64,000 nt of DNA from Streptomyces qinglanensis (GTDB lineage Bacteria; Actinomycetota; Actinomycetes; Streptomycetales; Streptomycetaceae), in the NCBI RefSeq assembly GCF_900111245.1, contig NZ_FOGO01000001.1, forward strand, positions 124,001 through 188,000, in the 5' to 3' direction. Of this stretch, positions 47,988 to 60,223 are shown piece by piece (position 1 is the stretch's first letter; each line of letters starts with the position of its first letter). Made by a program: the position numbers and the translations under genes. Under the pieces are notes generated by a model. The model did not search any database. It worked only from the letters and a program-made list of their open reading frames with translations, and was not told the origin of the DNA.

Positions 47988-50723
47988 TCAGTGCGCCGCC
48001 GACTCCCAGTCCAGACCGACGCCGACCGACACGTCCAGCGGCGCCCGCAGGGAGACGGCCGAGGACATCTCGGAGCGCACCAGTTCCTCGACCCGCTCCC
48101 GCTCCCCCGGGGCGATCTCCAGCACGATCTCGTCGTGCACCTGGAGCAGCATCCGGGAGCGCAGCCCGACCGCCCGCAGCGCCGCATCGACCTTGAGCAT
48201 GGCGACCTTGACGATGTCGGCCGCCGTGCCCTGGATCGGGGCGTTGAGCGCCATCCGCTCGGCCATCTCGCGGCGCTGCCGATGGTCGCTGGTCAGATCG
48301 GGCAGATAGCGGCGACGCCCCATGATCGTGTGGGTGTAGCCGATGGCACGGGCCTCCTCGACCGTACGGTGCAGATAGTCCCGCACCCCGCCGAAGCGCT
48401 CGAAGTAGGTGTCCATCAGCTTCCGCGCCTCGTCGGGGGTGATGCCGAGCTGCTGCGAGAGCCCGAAGGCGGACAGCCCGTAGGCCAGCCCGTAGGACAT
48501 CGCCTTGATCTTGCGGCGCATCTCCGCGTCGACACCGCTCTTCCCGACGCCGAAGACCTGCGCCGCGACCGTGGTGTGCAGGTCCTCTCCGGAGGTGAAC
48601 GCCTCGATGAGCCCGGCGTCCTCCGACAGGTGGGCCATCACCCGCAGTTCGATCTGGCTGTAGTCGGCCGTCATCAGCGACTCGAAGCCCTCGCCGACGC
48701 GGAAGCCGCGGCGGATGGCGCGGCCTTCGTCCGTGCGGACGGGGATGTTCTGCAGGTTCGGCTCCGTGGAGGAGAGCCGGCCGGTGGCGGCGACCGTCTG
48801 GTTGAACGTGGTGTGGATACGGCCGTCGGGCGCGATCGTCTTGATCAGGCCCTCGACCGTGGTGCGCAGCTTCTGCTGCTCGCGGTAGCGCAGCATGACG
48901 ACCGGCAGCTCGTGCTCGGTCTGGGTGGCCAGCCAGGCCAGCGCGTCCGCATCGGTGGTCCAGCCCGTCTTCGTCTTCTTCGTCTTGGGCAGGCCCAGCT
49001 CGCCGAAGAGCACCTCCTGGAGCTGCTTGGGCGAGCCCAGGTTGAACTCGTGGCCCACCGAGGCGTGCGCCTCCTCGACCGCCTGCTGCACGGCCCCGGC
49101 GAACTGCTGCTCCAGGCCCGTGAACCACTCCTGGTTCGCCGCGATACCGGCCCGCTCCATCCCGGCCAGCAGCTCGGACGTCGGCAGCTCCAGCTCCCGC
49201 AGCATGTCGGCGGCCCCCACCTGCTCCAGCCGCTCCTCGAAGGCGCTGCCCAGGTCGTGCACGGCGCGGGCCTTGACCATCAGGGCCTGCGCCTCGGCCT
49301 GCTCGTCCATCCCGAGCGCGAGCTGCCCGTCGGCCTCGGCCGCCGGGCCCAGCTCGCGGCCCAGATACTCCACCGAGAGCGCGTCCAGTGCGAAGGAGCG
49401 GCGGCCCGGCTTGTCCAGGTAGGCGGCGAGCGCGGTGTCCATCCACACGCCGTCCACCCGCCAGCCGTGTTCGGCGAAGACGCGGATCAGCGCCTTGGCG
49501 TCGTGCATGATCTTGCGGCGGTCCGGGTCGGCGAGCCAGTCGGCGAACGCCCGCTCGTCCTCCTCCGGCAGCTCGGCCGGGTCGAACCAGAGGGCCGGGC
49601 CGGTGCCGGTGGCCAACGCGACCTCACTGACGCTGCCGGTGCCCTGCTTCCACACGTCGACCGTGGCGACACCGAGCGCGGCCGTCCCGTGCTGCTCCAG
49701 CCAGGGGGCGAGCGCACCGGCCTCGGCGACCGTGCCGTCCACCTCGACGCCCTCCGCGGGCGCGGGCTCCTCGGCCTGTGCGGCAGCCGGGTCCACCGCG
49801 AAGAGGCGGTCGCGGAAGTTCTGGTGGCGGAACTCCAGGGTGTCCAGGATGACGGCGAGCGCGTCGCGGTCGTAGGGCGCGCGGGCCAGGTCTTCCGGCG
49901 CGTCGGGCAGCTCCACGTCCCGCACCAGCTCGGTCAGCCTGCGGTTGAGCAGCACCGACTCCAGGTGGGACCGCAGGTTCTCGCCCGCCTTGCCCTTGAC
50001 CTCGTCCGCCCGTCCGGCCAGCTCGGCCAGGGAACCGAACTGGGTGATCCACTTGGTGGCCGTCTTCTCCCCGACCCCGGGGATGCCCGGCAGGTTGTCC
50101 GAGGGGTCGCCGCGCAGGGCGGCGAAGTCCGGGTACTGGGCCGGGGAGAGGCCGTACTTCTCCTGCACCTTCTCCGGGGTGTAGCGGGTCAGCTCGGAGA
50201 CACCCTTGGTCGGGTAGAGCACCGTGACGTTGTCGCTGACGAGCTGGAAGGTGTCCCGGTCGCCGGTGACGATGGACACCTCGAAGCCCTCGGCCTCGGC
50301 CCGGGTGGCGAGCGTGGCGATCACGTCGTCCGCCTCGAAGCCGTCCACCGCGTAGCGGCGCACCCGCATGGTGTCGAGCAGCTCGCCGATCAGCTCGACC
50401 TGGCCCTTGAACTCGTCCGGGCTCTTGGACCTGTTCGCCTTGTACTCCGAGAACTCCTCGGAGCGCCAGGTCTTGCGGGAGACGTCGAAGGCGACGGCGA
50501 AATGCGTGGGCGCCTCGTCACGCAGGGTGTTGGCCAGCATCGACACGAAGCCGTAGATCGCATTGGTGGGCTGCCCCGAGGTGGTGTTGAAGTTCTCCGC
50601 CGGGAGAGCGAAGAACGCCCGATACGCGAGGGAATGCCCGTCCATGAGCATCAGGCGGGGCTGCGTCCCGCCGCTCTGCTGAGGGTTTGCTTCTGGTGCC
50701 GTCTTCGATGCCTTCTTAGCCAC
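47988..50723 (-). CDS. polA: DNA polymerase I
   Basis: The 911-residue protein has a 5'-3' exonuclease domain (about 20-300, with DGHSLAYRAFFA, GFEADDVIAT and TGDRDTFQLV), a 3'-5' exonuclease-like domain (about 330-500) and the polymerase core with motif A MTADYSQIELRV, motif B RRKIKAMSYGLAYG and motif C LQVHDEIVLE. The first D-x-E of the 3'-5' exonuclease is missing (LGVATVDVWKQG), so proofreading is probably absent, as in other actinobacterial Pol I. It fills gaps after excision repair. The GTG at 50723 follows GGGAGG with 9 nt spacing. Confidence 0.97.
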   Translation of the reverse strand: MAKKASKTAPEANPQQSGGTQPRLMLMDGHSLAYRAFFALPAENFNTTSGQPTNAIYGFVSMLANTLRDEAPTHFAVAFDVSRKTWRSEEFSEYKANRSKSPDEFKGQVELIGELLDTMRVRRYAVDGFEADDVIATLATRAEAEGFEVSIVTGDRDTFQLVSDNVTVLYPTKGVSELTRYTPEKVQEKYGLSPAQYPDFAALRGDPSDNLPGIPGVGEKTATKWITQFGSLAELAGRADEVKGKAGENLRSHLESVLLNRRLTELVRDVELPDAPEDLARAPYDRDALAVILDTLEFRHQNFRDRLFAVDPAAAQAEEPAPAEGVEVDGTVAEAGALAPWLEQHGTAALGVATVDVWKQGTGSVSEVALATGTGPALWFDPAELPEEDERAFADWLADPDRRKIMHDAKALIRVFAEHGWRVDGVWMDTALAAYLDKPGRRSFALDALSVEYLGRELGPAAEADGQLALGMDEQAEAQALMVKARAVHDLGSAFEERLEQVGAADMLRELELPTSELLAGMERAGIAANQEWFTGLEQQFAGAVQQAVEEAHASVGHEFNLGSPKQLQEVLFGELGLPKTKKTKTGWTTDADALAWLATQTEHELPVVMLRYREQQKLRTTVEGLIKTIAPDGRIHTTFNQTVAATGRLSSTEPNLQNIPVRTDEGRAIRRGFRVGEGFESLMTADYSQIELRVMAHLSEDAGLIEAFTSGEDLHTTVAAQVFGVGKSGVDAEMRRKIKAMSYGLAYGLSAFGLSQQLGITPDEARKLMDTYFERFGGVRDYLHRTVEEARAIGYTHTIMGRRRYLPDLTSDHRQRREMAERMALNAPIQGTAADIVKVAMLKVDAALRAVGLRSRMLLQVHDEIVLEIAPGERERVEELVRSEMSSAVSLRAPLDVSVGVGLDWESAAH

Positions 50724-50954
50724 GGTGCCGATCCTCCCATGCGGGTCCGACAATCGCCGGACACGGCGCCGGGCGGGACCGCAGGACCGGGGGCAGGAAC
50801 GGAGGCGCAGGAACGGAGGCACCGGGCGGGGGCCGCGGGGCCGGGACTCCGACGCCCGGGGCCGCGCAGCCGGACTGCCCGGACGCGGGATCCGGAGCGG
50901 CGGCCGCGCACACCGGGCTGCCCACGGCGGCCGAGGAGTGGCACCATCCAGGGT

Positions 50955-53237
<2,283 letters not shown>

Positions 53238-53316
53238 CGCCCGCGCGGGCATAAGCTCGGACCGGCCGGTCGGAGACGGAGCACCGGCGGACGACGGAGG
53301 ATCGGAGCAGCGGCAC

Positions 53317-53769
53317 ATGGGCGAGCAGACCACCACCGAGTTCCCCCAGGAGATCCTGGACCAGTGGAAGGGGTCGGGGGTCGACCTGCCCGCGCTGTTC
53401 TCGGCCGGGAAGCTGGGCGAGCGGATGGGCCTGCAGATCCTGCACGCGGCCCCCGAGCGGGTGGTGGGCACGCTGCCGGTCGAGGGCAACACTCAGCCCT
53501 ACGGGCTGCTGCACGGCGGCGCCTCGGCCGTGCTCGCCGAGACGCTGGGCTCGGTGGGAGCGATGCTGCACGGCGGACCGGGCAAGGCCGCCGTCGGGGT
53601 GGACCTCAACTGCACCCACCACCGCGGGCCGCGCTCGGGCCTGGTGACCGGGGTGGCCACCCCGGCGCACCGGGGGCGGACGATGACCAGCTACGAGATC
53701 GTCGTCACCGACGAGCAGGACCGGCGGGTGTGCTCGGCACGCCTGACCTGCCTGCTGCGTGACGCGTAA
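53317..53769 (+). CDS. PaaI family hotdog-fold thioesterase
   Basis: The 150-residue protein has the hotdog signature NTQPYGLLHGGASAVLAE (about 58-75), with the catalytic Asn/Glu region, and VGVDLNCTHHRGPRSGLVTG. It hydrolyses acyl-CoA or related thioesters; the exact substrate is unknown. The start is the ATG at 53317, 79 bp after the oxidoreductase; a GGAGCAGCGGC ribosome region precedes it. Cytoplasmic. Confidence 0.9.
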   Translation: MGEQTTTEFPQEILDQWKGSGVDLPALFSAGKLGERMGLQILHAAPERVVGTLPVEGNTQPYGLLHGGASAVLAETLGSVGAMLHGGPGKAAVGVDLNCTHHRGPRSGLVTGVATPAHRGRTMTSYEIVVTDEQDRRVCSARLTCLLRDA

Positions 53770-53898
53770 GGACCGCCGCCGCGCCCGACGGGGCGCCCTC
53801 CGCTCCCGGTGCGGCAGGGCCGCCGGACCGGCCGCCTGCCGCGCCGCCGACGCCGCGCCCTCACCCGCCGGGGCCGACCGCCACCGGCGCGGCGCCGC

Positions 53899-53931
53899 CG
53901 CCTGCACGTCACGTTCCGTGACGTGCAGGCG
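53899..53931. terminator. Perfect 14-bp hairpin
   Basis: CGCCTGCACGTCAC pairs with GTGACGTGCAGGCG across a 5-nt GTTCC loop, followed by TTTCC. It may terminate the thioesterase transcript 130 bp upstream, or be an operator, since its core CGTCAC/GTGACG recurs in the liv upstream region. Confidence 0.7.
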
Positions 53932-54129
53932 TTTCCAGCGCCCGCCACGCTCGCGGGCCCGCCGCGCCCGGGCACGCGCCCGCGCGGCCCGTACGGTATC
54001 CGGACCCACCGCGCGGCCCCGGTCGGCGACGCACCGGACCAACTGCGGCTTCCGGCCGCGCAACATGTCCGCCATCCGCCCGTCATACCGGGCGGACCGC
54101 GGAGCAGCGGCCGCCGGTCGACCGGTTCC

Positions 54130-54154
54130 GTGACGGTCATAACAAGAACGTCAC
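54130..54154 (+). promoter_or_regulatory. Inverted GTGACG/CGTCAC element upstream of livJ
   Basis: GTGACG and CGTCAC arms separated by 13 nt, about 165 bp before the livJ start. The arms are shared with the hairpin at 53899-53931. Confidence 0.35.
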
Positions 54155-54320
54155 ATCCTGGATCCGCCCTCTGCCCGGCGGCACCGGCAGCGCCATAGAG
54201 TCACCGCCAGTCACGCGCCGCCGGGCGCACGACAGCACCGTTCTGTACGACTCGTACGGCCCGGCGCGCGATACGGCCACTCACTCCATGGGGGGCCGCG
54301 CCTCGGGGAAAGGACTGATC

Positions 54321-55565
54321 GTGCGTCACCGTTCCTTGCTCATACTCACCGCCACCGCCACGGTGGGAGCCCTCACCCTGTCCGCGTGCGGCTCGCGCGA
54401 CGACAAGAGCGGAGGCAGCGACAGCGGCTCCAGCACCACCGTCGTCATCGGCGTCGACGCCCCGCTCACCGGCGACCTGTCCGCACTCGGGCAGGGCATC
54501 AAGAACTCCAGCGATCTCGCGGTCAAGACCGCCAACAAGAACAACGAGGTCAAGGGCGTCACCTTCAAACTGGAGGCGCTGGACGACCAGGCACAGGCCG
54601 GAACCGGCCAGCAGAACGCCACCAAGCTGGTGGGCAACGACAAGGTCGTCGGGGTGGTCGGCCCCCTCAACTCGCACGTCGGCCAGTCCATGCAGAAGGT
54701 GTTCGGCAACGCCGGACTGGTGCAGGTCTCCCCCGCCAACACGGCCCCCGAGCTCAGCCAGGGCCCCAACTGGCAGAAGGGCGACAAGAAGCGGCTGTTC
54801 GACACCTACTTCCGCACCTCCACCACCGACGCCGTACAGGGCCCGTACGCCGCCCAGTACCTGTTCGACAAGCGGAAGCTGAAGAAGGCGTACATCATCG
54901 ACGACAAGAAGACCTACGGCGCCGGACTGGCCGGCACCTTCACCGACGAGTTCAAGAAGCTCGGCGGCAAGGTCGTGGGCACCGACCACATCAACCCCGA
55001 CGACCGGGACTTCTCCGCCGTCGCCACCAAGGTCGCCAAGTCCAAGGCCGACTTCGTCTACTACGGCGGCGAGTACCCGGCAGGCGCCCCGCTCAGCGCG
55101 CAGATCACCAAGGCCGGCTCCGACGCACTGGTCGTCGGCGGTGACGCGCTCTACAGCGAGGAGTACATCAAACTCGGCAAGAAGAACGTCGACGGAGACC
55201 TGGCCACCTCCGTCGGAGCACCGCTGGAGACCCTCGACACCGCCAAGACGTTCATGAAGAACTACCAGGCCGCCGGCTACAAGCTGCCCTACGAGGCGTA
55301 CGGCGGCTACGCCTACGACAGCACCTGGGCGATCATCCAGGCGGTCAAGGCCGTGGCCGAGAAGAACGACGGCAAGCTGCCCGGCTCCATGGACGACACC
55401 CGCAAGCAGATCACCGAGGCCATGCAGGACGTCCAGTTCAAGGGCGTCACGGGAGACGTCGCCTTCGACGAGTACGGCGACACCACCAACAAGCAGCTCT
55501 CCGTCTACGAGGTCAAGGGCGGCAAGCACGAGCCGGTGCGGACCGGCACCTTCGGCGAAGGCTGA
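54321..55565 (+). CDS. livJ: Branched-chain amino acid ABC transporter, substrate-binding lipoprotein
   Basis: The 414-residue protein has a lipoprotein signal ending LTLSAC (Cys23), then a type I periplasmic-binding fold: VVIGVDAPLTGDLSALGQG, VVGVVGPLNSHVG, AYIIDDKKTYGAGLA, and a C-terminal GYAYDSTWAIIQAV. It captures Leu/Ile/Val or related amino acids outside the membrane. The GTG at 54321 follows AAGGA. First gene of the livJHMGF operon; 94 bp to livH. Confidence 0.93.
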   Translation: MRHRSLLILTATATVGALTLSACGSRDDKSGGSDSGSSTTVVIGVDAPLTGDLSALGQGIKNSSDLAVKTANKNNEVKGVTFKLEALDDQAQAGTGQQNATKLVGNDKVVGVVGPLNSHVGQSMQKVFGNAGLVQVSPANTAPELSQGPNWQKGDKKRLFDTYFRTSTTDAVQGPYAAQYLFDKRKLKKAYIIDDKKTYGAGLAGTFTDEFKKLGGKVVGTDHINPDDRDFSAVATKVAKSKADFVYYGGEYPAGAPLSAQITKAGSDALVVGGDALYSEEYIKLGKKNVDGDLATSVGAPLETLDTAKTFMKNYQAAGYKLPYEAYGGYAYDSTWAIIQAVKAVAEKNDGKLPGSMDDTRKQITEAMQDVQFKGVTGDVAFDEYGDTTNKQLSVYEVKGGKHEPVRTGTFGEG

Positions 55566-55659
55566 TCCGCACACCACTGCCCCAGTCGGTACCGCACGGC
55601 TGCGCGGGGGCGCCCGACGCGCCCCCGCGCAGCCGTATCTGACACCTCAAGGAGTCCCG

Positions 55660-56589
55660 GTGCAAGATCTGCCGGATCAGCTGGCGAACGGACTCGCACT
55701 CGGCGCGTTGTACGGCCTCATCGCGATCGGGTACACGATGGTCTACGGCATCGTCCAGCTCATCAACTTCGCCCACGGCGAGATATTCATGATCGGCGGC
55801 TTCGGCGCGCTGACCGCCTACCTGTGGCTGCCCGACGGCACCGGCATGGCCGTCGCCCTCCCCCTGATGATCCTGCTCGGCGTCGTGTGCGCCGTCCTCG
55901 TCGCCATCGGCGCCGAACGCTTCGCCTACCGGCCGCTGCGCGGCGGACCCCGGCTCTCGCCGCTGATCACCGCGATCGGGCTGTCCCTCGCGCTCCAGCA
56001 GGCCGTCTGGGCCTTCTACCCCGAGGCCAAGAAGGCCCGCCCCTTCCCGCAACTCGGCGGCGGCGACCTCGACCTGGGCTTCGTCGCCCTCTCCCGCGAA
56101 GACCTGTTCATCTTCGTCTCCGCACCCGTGTGCATGCTCGCGCTCGGACTGTTCGTGGCCAAGACCCGCACCGGGCGCGCCATGCAGGCCACCTCGCAGG
56201 ACCCCGACACCGCCAAACTGATGGGCGTCAACACCGACCGCATCATCGTGACGGCCTTCGCCATCGGAGCCGCCTTCGCCGCCGTCGCCGCCATCGCCCA
56301 GGGCTTCAAGACCGGGGAGGTCAACTTCCGGATGGGCTTCATCGCCGGACTCAAGGCGTTCACCGCCGCCGTCCTCGGCGGCATCGGCAACATCTACGGC
56401 GCCATGGTCGGCGGCCTCGTCCTCGGCGTCGGCGAAGCCATGGCCACCGCCTACATCGGCGACGTCCCCGGACTCGAACAGTTCGGCGGCGGCTCCTGGA
56501 AGGACGTATGGGCGTTCATCCTGCTCATCCTCGTCCTCCTGGTACGGCCCCAAGGAATCCTCGGCGAACGCCTCGCGGATCGGGCGTGA
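55660..56589 (+). CDS. livH: Branched-chain amino acid ABC transporter permease LivH
   Basis: The 309-residue protein has eight hydrophobic segments and the LivH signatures NGLALGALYGLIAIGYTMVY and NFAHGEIFMIGG. It forms the membrane channel with LivM. The GTG at 55660 follows AAGGAG. It ends 5 nt before the livM ATG. Confidence 0.93.
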   Translation: MQDLPDQLANGLALGALYGLIAIGYTMVYGIVQLINFAHGEIFMIGGFGALTAYLWLPDGTGMAVALPLMILLGVVCAVLVAIGAERFAYRPLRGGPRLSPLITAIGLSLALQQAVWAFYPEAKKARPFPQLGGGDLDLGFVALSREDLFIFVSAPVCMLALGLFVAKTRTGRAMQATSQDPDTAKLMGVNTDRIIVTAFAIGAAFAAVAAIAQGFKTGEVNFRMGFIAGLKAFTAAVLGGIGNIYGAMVGGLVLGVGEAMATAYIGDVPGLEQFGGGSWKDVWAFILLILVLLVRPQGILGERLADRA

Positions 56590-56594
56590 TACCC

Positions 56595-58475
56595 ATGACC
56601 ACACAGCACACCACCACCCCCGCCCCCGGCACAGCGGACACCACCACCGCCACCGCGGGCCCACCGCCCCTCCCGCTCAGCCCCGACCCGCACACCAGCC
56701 GCACGCTGGGCCGGATCCTCGTCGGCACCGGAGCCCTCACCGCCTTCGCGAGCACCATGCTCCCCTGGACCTGGACCTCCGCGTTCCCAGGCAACCTGAC
56801 GATCGCCATGTACCCGGCGGGCCTCCAACTCCTCACCCTCACCGCGGCCGTCCTCACCGCGGCCATGCTCCTGGCCACCGCGGGCGTCCGCGGACTGCGC
56901 TGGCTCACCCCGGGCGGCAGACACAGCGCCCTGCTGCTGCTCACCCTCGGCAACCTCGCCGCCACCTGGTACACCGCCGCCGCCATCGCCGTCGAACTCG
57001 GCGGTGTCGTCAACTTCGAACCCGGCATGTGGATCGCCGCCGCCGGCACCCTGCTGGCCGCCGTCGGCGCCCTCGCCCTGCCCACCGACCTGCCCGCCGA
57101 CCTGCCCGCCGGCCTGCCCGCGGACGCCGACGCGGACCGGCCCGCGCCCGGCACCCGGCAGGGCCCGCCGTGGCAGCGGCTGCGCCGGGCCGTCGCCGCA
57201 CCCCCGCCGGGACCGGCAGCGCCCCTGCCCGGCTGGGCCGAGATCCTGGTGATCTGCGCCGCCTGCGCCGCCGGCCTCTACGTCTTCGCCTACGGCATCG
57301 AGGCCGAAGGCGGCCCGCCCTTCATCGGATTCCTGATCCTGGCCGCCTTCGCCTTCCCCGCACTCGGCCGGGCCGGACTGCCCCGGCGGCTCTCCGCGCT
57401 GACCGTCGCACACCGCACCGTCACCCTGGCCGCCACCTTCGCCGCCGCACTGCTCTTCCCGATCACCCAGAGCAACGAGGCGTACACCAACATCGCCGTC
57501 AGCGTGCTGATCTTCGCGACGGTCGCGCTCGGCCTGAACATGGTCGTCGGCCTCGCCGGCATCCTCGACCTGGGCTACGTCGCGTTCCTCGGCGTCGGCG
57601 CCTACACCGCGGCACTGGTCTCCGGAGCCGAGACCTCCTCACTCGGCATCCACGTACCGTTCTGGGCCGCCGTCCTCATCGGCGCCGCCGTCGCCCTCGT
57701 CTTCGGCCTCTTCATCGGCTTCCCCTCACTGCGCCTGCACGGCGACTACCTCGCCATCGTCACCCTCGGCTTCGGGGAGATCTTCCGCATCTCCGTACAG
57801 AACCTCGACGGCGACTCCGGCCCCAACATCACCAACGGGCCCAACGGCATCCCCAACATCCCCGACCTGAAGATCTTCGGCTTCGACCTCGGACAGCCGC
57901 ACACCGTCCTCGGCTTCGAAGTCGGCCGCTTCGGCAACTACTACCTGCTGATGCTCCTGTTCACCGCGATCGTCGTGACCGTCTTCCGGCGCTCCGACAA
58001 CTCCCGCATCGGACGGGCCTGGATCGCCATCCGCGAGGACGAGACCGCGGCCCGCGCCATGGGCGTCAACGCCTTCCGGCTCAAACTCATGGCCTTCGCC
58101 CTCGGCGCCACCCTCGCCGGCATGGCCGGCACCGTCCTGGCCCACGTCGAGTTCTCCGTCACCCCCGAGTCCTACAAGTTCGTGCACACCGCACCGCCCA
58201 ACTCCGCCTTCCTCCTCATCGCCGTCATCCTCGGCGGCATGGGCACCGTCAGCGGCCCCCTCATCGGCGCCGCGCTCCTCTACCTCATCCCGGCCAAACT
58301 CCAGTTCATGGCCGACTACCAGCTCCTGCTCTTCGGCATCGCGCTCGTCCTGCTGATGCGCTTCCGGCCCGAGGGCCTGATCGCCGACCGCCGCAAGCAG
58401 CTCGAGTTCCACGAGCCGGAACAGCTCGGAACCCCCACGGCAGCGGCCCCCGGCCTCGGCAAGACGGAGGCGTGA
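56595..58475 (+). CDS. livM: Branched-chain amino acid ABC transporter permease LivM, with extra N-terminal domain
   Basis: The 626-residue protein is about twice the usual LivM length. The first ~280 residues hold a Thr/Pro-rich start, several extra membrane helices and a charged loop with short PTDLPADLPAGLP repeats; the LivM core then follows (GLNMVVGLAGILDLGYVAFL, GRAWIAIREDETAARAMGVN). Long LivM forms are known in actinomycetes. Start taken at the ATG at 56595; a GTG at 56586 overlapping the livH stop is also possible. Confidence 0.9.
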   Translation: MTTQHTTTPAPGTADTTTATAGPPPLPLSPDPHTSRTLGRILVGTGALTAFASTMLPWTWTSAFPGNLTIAMYPAGLQLLTLTAAVLTAAMLLATAGVRGLRWLTPGGRHSALLLLTLGNLAATWYTAAAIAVELGGVVNFEPGMWIAAAGTLLAAVGALALPTDLPADLPAGLPADADADRPAPGTRQGPPWQRLRRAVAAPPPGPAAPLPGWAEILVICAACAAGLYVFAYGIEAEGGPPFIGFLILAAFAFPALGRAGLPRRLSALTVAHRTVTLAATFAAALLFPITQSNEAYTNIAVSVLIFATVALGLNMVVGLAGILDLGYVAFLGVGAYTAALVSGAETSSLGIHVPFWAAVLIGAAVALVFGLFIGFPSLRLHGDYLAIVTLGFGEIFRISVQNLDGDSGPNITNGPNGIPNIPDLKIFGFDLGQPHTVLGFEVGRFGNYYLLMLLFTAIVVTVFRRSDNSRIGRAWIAIREDETAARAMGVNAFRLKLMAFALGATLAGMAGTVLAHVEFSVTPESYKFVHTAPPNSAFLLIAVILGGMGTVSGPLIGAALLYLIPAKLQFMADYQLLLFGIALVLLMRFRPEGLIADRRKQLEFHEPEQLGTPTAAAPGLGKTEA

Positions 58476-58481
58476 GACGAG

Positions 58482-59434
58482 ATGACCACCACGACCACCA
58501 CGCCCGGCACCCCGGCCCCCGGCACCGGCAGCGGCGGCGCCGTGCTCGACGCCTCCGGCGTCACCATGCGGTTCGGCGGCCTCACCGCCGTCCGGGACGT
58601 GAACCTCGATGTGCACGCCGGGGAGATCGTCGGCCTCATCGGACCCAACGGCGCCGGGAAGACCACCTTCTTCAACTGCCTCACCGGCCTCTACATCCCA
58701 ACCGAGGGCACCGTCCGCTACCGGGGCACCGTCCTGCCCCACCGCTCCCACCTGGTCACCCAGGCAGGCATCGCCCGCACCTTCCAGAACATCCGCCTCT
58801 TCGCCAACATGACCGTCCTGGAGAACGTCCTCGTCGGCCGGCACACCCGCACCCACGAGGGCCTCTTCTCCGCCCTCGTCCGCGGCCCCCGCTTCCGCAG
58901 AGCCGAACGGGAATCCGAGGAACGCGCCATGGACCTCCTGCGCTTCACCGGGCTGGAGACCAAACGCGAACACCTCGCACGGAACCTCCCCTACGGCGAA
59001 CAGCGCAAGCTGGAGATCGCCCGCGCCCTCGCCAGCGAACCCGGACTGCTGCTGCTGGACGAGCCCACCGCGGGCATGACCGCAGTCGAGACCACCGCCA
59101 CCCGCGAACTCGTCCTCGCCATCCGCGCACAGGGCACGGCCGTACTGGTCATCGAGCACGACATGCGGTTCATCTTCAACCTCTGCGACCGCGTCGCCGT
59201 CCTGGTTCGCGGCGAGAAACTCGTCGAAGGCACCCCCGAGACCGTGCAGCGCGACGAACGCGTCGTCGCCGCCTACCTCGGCACCCCCTTCGAGGGCGAA
59301 CCCGGCCAGGCCGAGGCGGCCGAAGTGCAGGCCGCGGAGGAGGCCGAAGCCGCGGCCCACCGGGACACGGCGGGCGGAGCGGACGCACACCCGCCGGACC
59401 CGGCAGACCGACGGCAGGAAGGACGGACGGACTG

Positions 59435-59435
<1 letters not shown>
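58482..59435 (+). CDS. livG: Branched-chain amino acid ABC transporter ATP-binding protein LivG
   Basis: The 317-residue protein has Walker A GPNGAGKTTFF, Q-loop ARTFQNIRLF, signature-like NLPYGEQRKLEIARAL, Walker B LLLLDEPTAGM and the H-loop VIEHD. It energises transport. A Glu/Ala-rich C-terminal tail follows the domain. Starts 7 nt after livM and ends 1 nt into livF (TGATG). Confidence 0.94.
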
Positions 59436-60148
<713 letters not shown>

Positions 60149-60183
60149 CGGCGCACCGGCGGCGAGCCACCGCGCACAGCGGA

Positions 60184-60214
60184 GGGGGGCGGGTCCGTTC
60201 CGGACCCGCCCCCC
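60184..60214. terminator. 14-bp bidirectional terminator between livF and the response regulator
   Basis: GGGGGGCGGGTCCG (60184-60197) pairs with CGGACCCGCCCCCC (60201-60214) around a 3-nt loop. It serves both convergent transcripts. Confidence 0.85.
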
Positions 60215-60223
60215 TCACGCTGC

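Larger units (their letters stand above)
53770..54320. other. Intergenic region before the liv operon
   Basis: 551 bp. Reading frames on both strands here are Arg/Ala/Pro-rich with no motif or ribosome site and are not called. It contains a 14-bp hairpin (53899-53931), the liv promoter region with a possible TAGAGT -10 near 54195, and a GTGACG...CGTCAC inverted element near 54130-54154. Confidence 0.55.

Noticed and set aside
53759..54133. Arg/Ala-rich frames in the liv upstream spacer, both strands
   Set aside because: No ribosome site or motif; they run through a perfect hairpin and mutually overlap.
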